6,003 bases of DNA. Origin: Sandaracinaceae bacterium (lineage in GTDB: Bacteria > Myxococcota_A > Polyangia > Polyangiales > JAFGIB01). The position numbers were made by a program, and so were the translations under genes. Positions 1 to 5,228 of the stretch are shown in pieces. The notes below the pieces were generated by a model. It did not search any database and was not told where the DNA came from. It was given only the letters and a program-made list of their open reading frames with translations. The stretch spans positions 1 through 6,003 of the forward strand of contig JADGRG010000611.1 in NCBI GenBank assembly GCA_017881145.1, in the 5' to 3' direction. Positions within the stretch are counted from its first letter, which is position 1, and each line of letters opens with the position of its first letter.

Positions 1-2
1 CC

Positions 3-1577
3 ATGAAGTGCTGGCTAGCAGCGTGTTCGATCGTGTTGGCCAGCGCGGCGTTCGCTGCCGGCGCCCAGGCCGAACGCGTGGTGTATGCGGTCGCGATCGG
101 CAACAACGCCCCGCCAGTGACACGCACCGATCTCCCGCTTCTGCACTACGCCGACGACGACGCCGTGCGTTACTACGAGCTCTTGCGCCGCGCAGGCCCG
201 CACGCGCAGCTCTTGACCGTGCTCGACGCCAGCACCGAACGACGCTTTCCCGGGTTGGCCGCACAATCGTCGGCGCCCACGCTCGCCAACCTGCGTCGCG
301 TGCTCACAGCCTACCGAGCGTCGATGCAGCAAGACCGCGCGCACGGCCGCGAGCCTCTGCTCTTTCTGACCTTCAGCGGACACGGCGCGATCTCCGAGCA
401 GGGCGAGCCCTTCCTCGCCCTCGGGGACGCGAATCTCACGCGCTCCGTGCTCTACGACGAGATCTTGCCGGCGTTTGCGGACTTGCCGGTGCACCTGATC
501 TTCGACGCCTGCGAGGCCGGCGCGCTGGTCGGTGCACGCGGCGCCTTCGACGGCGCGCTCGATGCGCCCCACGCACCCCTCGGCGCCGATGCAGCGCAAC
601 TCGTGCGCGGCCGCTCGCTGGCACGCTTTCCCAACGTCGGCGCGCTGGTCGCAAGCTCGGCCGGTCAAGAAGCGCATGAATGGTCGAGGATCGAGTCAGG
701 CGTGTTCACCCACGAAGTGATCTCCGGGCTCTTGGGCGCGGCCGACGTCAATGGCGACGGGCGCATCGAATACAGCGAGGTGCAAAGCTTCGTTGCAGCG
801 GCCAACCGCGATGTATCGGATCCCCGAGCTCGGCCGGAGGTGATCGCTCTGCCACCTGCTAGCAACCGGCACGCAGTGTTGATCGACCTCGGTCAGCTTC
901 ACGACGTGGCGTTTCTGCGCGGCGATGCCGGAGCGCTCGGACGCTTTCATGTAGAGCTCGAGAACGGTCTGCGTTGGCTCGAAGCTCACCTCGACGGCAA
1001 GCTCCAGGTCGTGCTCGCGCTGCCTCGCGGCATCGAGGCCTACGTGCGCACCGCCACGCGCGACGCCGTGGTGGCGTCGACGACCAGTGAGCTGGCGCTG
1101 AACAAGCTGGCCTTTGCTGCACCCTCAGACACGGGTCGCGGCGGCATCGACAGCTCCTACCGCAAAGACCTGTTCCGGAGGCCTTTCGGCGCCGACTACT
1201 ATCGTGGCTTTGTGGATGCGACCGGCGTGCCCGGTGTTTCGTTCTCACACTCTCGGTCTGCGTTCGCGCACGACCCTGCTCGCTCCAAGGTTCCTGCCGT
1301 TGTCGCGTTGAGCGTCGGAGGCGCGGCTCTGGTGGTGGCAGTCGTGACGGGAGCGCTGGCGCTCCAAGCCAAGGCCGACTTCGATGACACGCGCCTGATG
1401 CGCCGGGCCTCCGAGCTCGATGCTCGCTACCGCACGCTGGCCACGGTCAGCGCCGTATCGCTGGCGGTAGCAGCTGTCGGCGGCGTCACTGGCTGGGTGT
1501 TATGGCCATCCGCCGCCATCAGCAGCGAGCAACCTGCCGGCATCGCGCTGCAACTCGGCATGCAAGGTCGCTTTTGA
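3..1577 (+). CDS. Exported caspase-family (peptidase C14-like) protein with EF-hand-like loop and C-terminal membrane hairpin
   Basis: A 524-residue protein. Residues 1-23 form a signal peptide (Lys2, hydrophobic core, AQA cleavage site before Glu24), which supports the ATG two bases from the window edge; a farther upstream start cannot be excluded. The caspase fold shows LLHYADDDA near residues 47-54, the catalytic-type His127 in FSGHG, and Cys170 in IFDACEAG, followed by ASSAGQEAHE (217-226) and GVFTHEVISGL (233-243), all typical of bacterial C14 proteins. Directly after comes an EF-hand-like loop, Asp248, Asn250, Asp252, Arg254, Ile255 and Glu259. Residues about 285-400 are an uncharacterised middle domain. 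Two hydrophobic segments (about 430-453 and 478-501) flank a charged loop. With the signal peptide cleaved, the protease domain would be periplasmic and tethered to the inner membrane. Both dyad residues are present, so it may be active; substrate unknown. Family call is strong, role is not. Confidence 0.9.
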   Translation: MKCWLAACSIVLASAAFAAGAQAERVVYAVAIGNNAPPVTRTDLPLLHYADDDAVRYYELLRRAGPHAQLLTVLDASTERRFPGLAAQSSAPTLANLRRVLTAYRASMQQDRAHGREPLLFLTFSGHGAISEQGEPFLALGDANLTRSVLYDEILPAFADLPVHLIFDACEAGALVGARGAFDGALDAPHAPLGADAAQLVRGRSLARFPNVGALVASSAGQEAHEWSRIESGVFTHEVISGLLGAADVNGDGRIEYSEVQSFVAAANRDVSDPRARPEVIALPPASNRHAVLIDLGQLHDVAFLRGDAGALGRFHVELENGLRWLEAHLDGKLQVVLALPRGIEAYVRTATRDAVVASTTSELALNKLAFAAPSDTGRGGIDSSYRKDLFRRPFGADYYRGFVDATGVPGVSFSHSRSAFAHDPARSKVPAVVALSVGGAALVVAVVTGALALQAKADFDDTRLMRRASELDARYRTLATVSAVSLAVAAVGGVTGWVLWPSAAISSEQPAGIALQLGMQGRF

Positions 1578-1672
1578 TCGACGCAAGAGAGCAAATCATG
1601 TGGCCCGTGTGGCCTGCGACTCCGTATGGACGAGCAAGGACACGGCAGAGCGCAGAGCGCTCGGAGGATCAT
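1578..1672 (+). other. Intergenic spacer between caspase and beta-helix lipoprotein genes
   Basis: The 95 bases separate two genes on the same strand. I see no convincing sigma-70-type promoter boxes and no terminator with a T tract, so it is unclear whether the downstream gene is co-transcribed or has its own promoter. The last part holds a short hairpin and a Shine-Dalgarno sequence, listed separately. Confidence 0.5.
1648..1667 (+). promoter_or_regulatory. Small perfect hairpin abutting a strong ribosome binding site
   Basis: GAGCGC (1648-1653), triloop AGA and GCGCTC (1657-1662) form a perfect 6-bp GC-rich stem. The Shine-Dalgarno GGAGG at 1663-1667 follows with no gap and sits 5 bases before the ATG at 1673. 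This RBS decides the start of the lipoprotein gene: the frame is open upstream to 1502, but only this ATG gives a signal sequence. The RBS is clear; whether the hairpin forms or matters (for example by holding the RBS single-stranded or protecting the 5' end) is inference. Confidence 0.6.
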
Positions 1673-3442
1673 ATGAAAAGTAGAACTTGGTGGTTGCTCG
1701 TGGCCAGCCTGCTTTCAGGGCTAGGCGGTTGCGGGCTGAGCATGCGGGACAAGACGGCGTGTGCGACGACGAAGGACTGCTTGGGCGGCTACGTCTGCAT
1801 AGACAAGCAGTGCATCGGCGGAGACAAAGCGCCGGCAGATGGCGGATCGAGTCCCAGCAAGGACGCAGGTATTAGCGACGCGGGGTCGAGAGATAGTGGA
1901 CCGCAATCGGTAACCGACGCCGGGCAAGACGCCGGCCAGCTACCCTGCGGGACGGTCCTGCGGGTGAGCCACGCGCGGCATCAGGTCTGGGAGCTGCCGA
2001 TGGGCGCGACCTGGAATGCGGCGTTTCCAGAACTCTATGATGCGCTGCCGGCGGCGGACGACATGGTGGCGCGCTGCGGCCAAGCTGAGATTTGGGTGGC
2101 AGAGGGACGTTACGCGCCGACCGTATCGGACAAGAGTGCGTCGTTCGTGCTCAAGAACAACGTGGCGATCTACGGCGGCTTCGCAGGCACGGAAACCTCG
2201 CGCACGGAGCGCGACTGGCACGCGCATCTCAGCGTGTTGAGCGGCGATCTGAACTACGATGATGGCGACACCTCCGGCCTCAGCGGTGACCTCACCAAGT
2301 TCAAAGACAACAGCTACCTAGTTGTCCAGGGCGGCACCGGGCGCAACCCGGTCGATGCCAGTGGTGTGCTGGATGGCTTCGTCATCGAGGGCGGAAGCAA
2401 CCAGTCGCCGACGAACACGACCGGTGGCGCAATCGCTCTTGATCACGGCTCGCCGACCCTCCAGCACATCGTCATCGCCTACAGCACTAACCCTTTCGTG
2501 TGCACGGGTCATGGGACGCCCCGACTCGAAGACGTCGTAATCGCCGCAAGCTACGGCAACTCACTTCAGTTGGGTAACTGTACGCCCAGCCTCGATCGCT
2601 TGGTGATCGCTGGAAACAGCTACGGCAGTTCTGGTGGCACGGTCTCCGGCACGCAGCCATACGCCCTGACCAATTCGATCATCGCCGGAAACGCCAATGG
2701 CCGATATGCAGAGTTCTACCTCGGAACCGGTACATCACCGAGCATCGATCACCTTATTGTGGCTGGCAACTCGAGCGGGGCGGACACCGCCAACCCGCCT
2801 TCGGGGGTAATGAACGGGTTGGCTATGCTTGATCCTGCCCCTGGCCCAAAACTGATCGTTACCAACTCGATCACTTGGGCCAACCTCCCGGACAACGGGA
2901 CGACGGACGTCGCGAGCTGGGCTCACTCTTGTACGCAAGGCCAAGGGGCAAACGGTTCCAACGTGGACTGTTCGACCAAGTCTCCCTTCCGAGCGTACAC
3001 CGCGCTCAGTGGCACGTGGACTGCGACTTACACCTACGACGACAATGCCGTGCAGACTGTGCTGCACGACAACGCGGCCCATTTCGCGCCCGGTGCGCTG
3101 GCGGGTCTCTTCGTGCAGCTTGGACCGGATCCCAGTGCCTGGCCTTCGCCAATGTGGGGCTCGCTCAGCTGGGGCTACATCGTGAGCAACACCGACCAAG
3201 ACGTGCGTGTCTGGGGTCTGTTAGGGGCATGGAAAGGCGACGCCTACACCATCCGCGATCTCCGCCCCGCAGCCGACGCAGTGACCATCGACCATGCAGC
3301 TGTTGGCGGCATCGCGACCGACATCCTCGGTCAGTCTCGCGTCGACGTTCCGGCAACCACCGGCGACGTCAGCACTGCGGACATCGGTGCCTACGAATAC
3401 GTGCCGGGTGGTCCCGCGATCTGTCTGGCCAAGTGCCCGTGA
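1673..3442 (+). CDS. Outer-membrane lipoprotein with Cys-rich head, Asp-Ala-Gly linker and right-handed beta-helix
   Basis: A 589-residue protein. Residues 1-20 are a lipoprotein signal ending in a lipobox, LGGC, with lipidated Cys20; Gly at +2 suggests outer-membrane sorting by the E. coli rule. Four cysteines (30, 36, 42, 47) form a small head like those of many myxobacterial lipoproteins, then residues about 50-90 are a flexible linker rich in DAG and DSG. The passenger starts near 92: IWVAEGRYAPT (140-150), AIYGGFAGTET (165-175) and VLSGDL (188-193) are typical of pectin-lyase-like beta-helix surface proteins. Rung motifs ending in VIAG/IIAG recur at 268, 290, 312, 337 and 363, with 22-26 residue spacing. 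Residues about 445-530 form an added module with GYIVSNTDQDVRVWG, and ADIGAYEY (569-576) closes the helix. No catalytic site is recognisable; it may bind glycan or act as an adhesin. Further Cys pairs (277/303, 420/433, 584/588) could form disulfides. Confidence 0.85.
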   Translation: MKSRTWWLLVASLLSGLGGCGLSMRDKTACATTKDCLGGYVCIDKQCIGGDKAPADGGSSPSKDAGISDAGSRDSGPQSVTDAGQDAGQLPCGTVLRVSHARHQVWELPMGATWNAAFPELYDALPAADDMVARCGQAEIWVAEGRYAPTVSDKSASFVLKNNVAIYGGFAGTETSRTERDWHAHLSVLSGDLNYDDGDTSGLSGDLTKFKDNSYLVVQGGTGRNPVDASGVLDGFVIEGGSNQSPTNTTGGAIALDHGSPTLQHIVIAYSTNPFVCTGHGTPRLEDVVIAASYGNSLQLGNCTPSLDRLVIAGNSYGSSGGTVSGTQPYALTNSIIAGNANGRYAEFYLGTGTSPSIDHLIVAGNSSGADTANPPSGVMNGLAMLDPAPGPKLIVTNSITWANLPDNGTTDVASWAHSCTQGQGANGSNVDCSTKSPFRAYTALSGTWTATYTYDDNAVQTVLHDNAAHFAPGALAGLFVQLGPDPSAWPSPMWGSLSWGYIVSNTDQDVRVWGLLGAWKGDAYTIRDLRPAADAVTIDHAAVGGIATDILGQSRVDVPATTGDVSTADIGAYEYVPGGPAICLAKCP

Positions 3443-3450
3443 CACGGGGT

Positions 3451-3486
3451 CGGTGATCGAAGTTTGACTCGCTTACTTCGCCACCG
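3451..3486. terminator. Possible bidirectional terminator: imperfect inverted repeat between convergent genes
   Basis: CGGTG (3451-3455) pairs with CACCG (3482-3486), then after a 2x1 internal loop CGAAGT (3458-3463) pairs with ACTTCG (3475-3480), leaving an 11-base loop. It spans the 30-base gap and runs into the last codons of the minus-strand gene. The location between two converging stops suits a bidirectional terminator, but there is no U tract on either side and the stem is only moderately GC-rich, so a chance inverted repeat is also possible. Confidence 0.3.
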
Positions 3487-4543
3487 GCTTGAGCGCGACC
3501 TTGCCGTCCTTGACCACCACCTCGAAGTCGATCTTCTTGCCGGCGTGTTTCTTTTCGAGCTGGGGAAGCATGCCGCGCAAGCTCTTCTCGATGGTCTCGA
3601 GCTTCACGTTGTCGGTGCGCTCGGCGTTCTGCTTGCGCGCGACCAGATACCTCTCGTAGATGCGATGCAGGTCGTCGGCGGAGAGATTCTTTCCGGAAGT
3701 GGCGGCGCGCGCTGGCCCGTCCGTGGTCTTGGCTGCCGCGGCGGGCCTGGGCACGGGCGGTGCTTTCTGCGAGGTGCCCGCAGCGGCGATCCCCGCTGGC
3801 GGCGGCGGTGGTGGTGGCTTGTTGCCGGGCATACCCGCCGCTGATGGCGGCGAAGGTAGAGCGACCGGCACAACTGCCGTGGACTTCGGAGCGCCGTTGC
3901 CGGGTGCGCCAGGCAACGGCGGCAGTGGCAATGCAAAAGGTGAGATGGCACGCGGGCCGAGCGCAGCTTTGGGTGGCAGCGGAGGCAGCTTCTTCGGGCC
4001 TGGCTGGGCAGCGGCGGGCTGCACGGACGCACTCGCCGGACCGGGATCGCTTGGGCGTGCTGCGAGCGTGACCGGGGCTGGGGTGCTCGTCACGCCTTGC
4101 GCCGCAGGTGTGGCGTGCAGCGCCACCGCTGGCTCGGACTCTCGCAGCACGGACTGCAGCGCCGAATCCATCTCGACATCCACGTCCACGTCGACGTCGT
4201 AGGAAAGCTCGGGCTCTCCACCGTCGCGTTGCACCTGGCCGCGCAGCTTCTTGGCTCGCAGCACGTCGCGCTGGTAGGTGCCCTCCTCGATCTGTCGCGC
4301 GATGCGCCGCCAGTAGGTCGTGAAGGTGGTGTGGCGCTGCACCAGCTGGTGCAGTCGAAAACGCAATCCGGTGTTGCGGATCTGCTCGCGCCGCAGGCGC
4401 TGCAAGAGGTCGTCCACATCCTTGCGCGCGACCGCCGGCTCCATGCGCTCGAAGCCGGCGAACCACTGCTCGTAGAGCATCTTGAGGCGCCGCAGCCGAA
4501 CCTCGGCGTCGCTCAGCATGGCCTCGAAGAGCTTTGGATCCAT
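3473..4543 (-). CDS. Putative cytoplasmic protein with N-terminal helical region, Pro/Ala-rich linker and MXAN_5187-type C-terminal domain
   Basis: A 356-residue protein without signal peptide or membrane segment. Residues 1-105 are charged and helical, likely coiled coil, with RLRRLKMLYEQWFAGFERMEP (start 16), NTGLRFRLHQLVQRHTTF (57-74), YWRRIARQIEEGTY (77-90). Residues 110-285 are low-complexity: an Asp-Val repeat (116-123), then Pro/Ala-rich sequence with a seven-proline run (243-249). Residues about 286-356 are a compact domain: LSADDLHRIYERYLVARK, then LETIEKSLRGMLPQL and a basic beta-rich end IDFEVVVKDGKVALKPV. From memory, both ends resemble the myxobacterial family called MXAN_5187 C-terminal domain proteins, whose role I do not know. 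The start is uncertain: a GTG at 4546 directly precedes this ATG. A weak AAGAAG lies just upstream, so translation may depend on coupling to the upstream lipoprotein gene, whose stop is 6 bases away. An analogue of a scaffold or adaptor is possible, but that is a guess. Confidence 0.8.
   Translation of the reverse strand: MDPKLFEAMLSDAEVRLRRLKMLYEQWFAGFERMEPAVARKDVDDLLQRLRREQIRNTGLRFRLHQLVQRHTTFTTYWRRIARQIEEGTYQRDVLRAKKLRGQVQRDGGEPELSYDVDVDVDVEMDSALQSVLRESEPAVALHATPAAQGVTSTPAPVTLAARPSDPGPASASVQPAAAQPGPKKLPPLPPKAALGPRAISPFALPLPPLPGAPGNGAPKSTAVVPVALPSPPSAAGMPGNKPPPPPPPAGIAAAGTSQKAPPVPRPAAAAKTTDGPARAATSGKNLSADDLHRIYERYLVARKQNAERTDNVKLETIEKSLRGMLPQLEKKHAGKKIDFEVVVKDGKVALKPVAK
3797..3817 (-). repeat. 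Polyproline codon run in the linker of the helical/Pro-rich protein
   Basis: Seven consecutive proline codons, mixed CCA and CCG, give a short trinucleotide-repeat-like tract. It lies in the disordered linker, where changes in copy number would be tolerated. The mixed codons make slippage less likely than in a pure repeat. Confidence 0.8.
4175..4198 (-). repeat. Asp-Val tandem repeat (four DV units)
   Basis: Four GAC/GAT-GTC/GTG dicodons encode DVDVDVDV, followed by EMDS, at the boundary between the helical N-terminal region and the Pro-rich linker. The alternating acidic/hydrophobic pattern would suit an extended strand or acidic docking segment. Codons vary between units, so this is a degenerate six-base repeat. 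Confidence 0.8.
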
Positions 4544-4549
4544 CACTTC

Positions 4550-5206
4550 TTAGAGCGGCGTGATGCGCAAGTTGTCGAAGGTCAGCGAGGCTTCCCAGTT
4601 GTTGATGCCGAAGTGGTCGTGGCCGGGTCCGGCAAGCGGGTCGGGGTCGGTCATGCTGGCCAGCTGGTGGTCATCGACCCAAGCGCTGATGGTAGCGCCC
4701 CGGCGCAGGATTTTCATATGGTAGCTTCGCCCAGGTACGACTTTGTAGGCGGGGCCAACCACACGGTCATCGCCGTGTTCGTTCATTCTGGCCAGCACGT
4801 TGAGCGAGTTGTGCCAGCCTCCGAAGATCACCACGTAGCTGGTTGCGGTGTAGGAGAGCGTCTCGGCTTTGGACACGCCGTCGCCAAAGACCTCGACCTT
4901 GATGTCGCCGTCTTCGCTCGCGCTGCTCACGTCGAACTCGATCTTGACGTCGTGCGGCAACTTGCGCCGCAGCCATAACGGCTTGTTGCGTGAGCCGGCG
5001 ACTTTGAGTTGGCCGTTGCTCAAGCTGTAGGGCCCACCGGTGTTGTTCCAGGCGTCGCCCAGCGTGGTGCGATTGAAGTTGTCGGAGAACCCGGCCGGTC
5101 CAAGCCCCGGGTCGCCCTGGGGGGTGCAGGCCACGAGCAGCGCTCCAGACCAGAACCAGAGGAAGATCCACGTCGATGGCGTAGGGCTCAACACGCTGAG
5201 GTTCAT
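4550..5206 (-). CDS. Small lipoprotein with concanavalin A-like jelly-roll domain
   Basis: A 218-residue lipoprotein. The chosen ATG has GGAGAG (5214-5219) seven bases upstream and yields a signal sequence with Trp/Phe/Leu-rich core ending in lipobox LVAC, lipidated Cys27; Thr at +2 suggests the outer membrane. The open frame upstream to 5362 only shadows the neighbouring gene. After a short Gly/Pro linker, the mature part reads as a laminin-G/concanavalin A-like jelly roll: FSDNFNRTTLGDAW (40-53), YSLSNGQLKVAGSRNKPLWL (60-79), VKIEFDVSSASEDGDIKVEV (87-106), YVVIFGGWHNSLNVLARMNE (124-143), PGRSYHMKILRRGATISAWV (158-177), and FGINNWEASLTFDNLRI (199-215). It is about the size of one such domain. 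Such folds usually bind or cleave glycans; the DUF1080-type hydrolases are distant possible relatives, but I see no catalytic signature. It sits 22 bases after the barrel gene and 6 bases before the helical protein gene, operon-like. Confidence 0.82.
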   Translation of the reverse strand: MNLSVLSPTPSTWIFLWFWSGALLVACTPQGDPGLGPAGFSDNFNRTTLGDAWNNTGGPYSLSNGQLKVAGSRNKPLWLRRKLPHDVKIEFDVSSASEDGDIKVEVFGDGVSKAETLSYTATSYVVIFGGWHNSLNVLARMNEHGDDRVVGPAYKVVPGRSYHMKILRRGATISAWVDDHQLASMTDPDPLAGPGHDHFGINNWEASLTFDNLRITPL

Positions 5207-5213
5207 TTCCAAG

Positions 5214-5219
5214 CTCTCC
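5214..5219 (-). promoter_or_regulatory. Shine-Dalgarno sequence fixing the jelly-roll lipoprotein start
   Basis: GGAGAG on the minus strand lies seven bases before the ATG at 5206, within the 22-base gap after the barrel gene stop. It supports the short lipoprotein start over any earlier start in the same frame. Confidence 0.65.
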
Positions 5220-5228
5220 GCGGTCGCA

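Noticed and set aside
15..677. Antisense open frame of 220 codons within the caspase gene
   Set aside because: It lies opposite the region encoding the catalytic motifs and its product has no recognisable feature.
1599..1614. Direct repeat TGTGGCC, nine bases apart, in the spacer
   Set aside because: Two 7-base copies in GC-rich DNA are easily chance; no third copy or promoter element is next to it.
1502..1672. Upstream extension of the beta-helix lipoprotein gene
   Set aside because: It would overlap the caspase gene and bury the lipoprotein signal; the ATG at 1673 has a strong RBS and lipobox downstream.
3369..4466. Minus-strand open frame of 365 codons, overlapping the gene at 3473-4543 in another frame
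   Set aside because: The product is Arg/Ala-rich low-complexity sequence of frame-shadow type, while the overlapping frame gives conserved-looking ends and low-complexity only in the linker.
4097..4978. Long plus-strand open frame (293 codons) opposite the two minus-strand genes
   Set aside because: It runs across the junction of two well-supported genes, its product shows no domain or signal, and long antisense frames are expected in GC-rich DNA.
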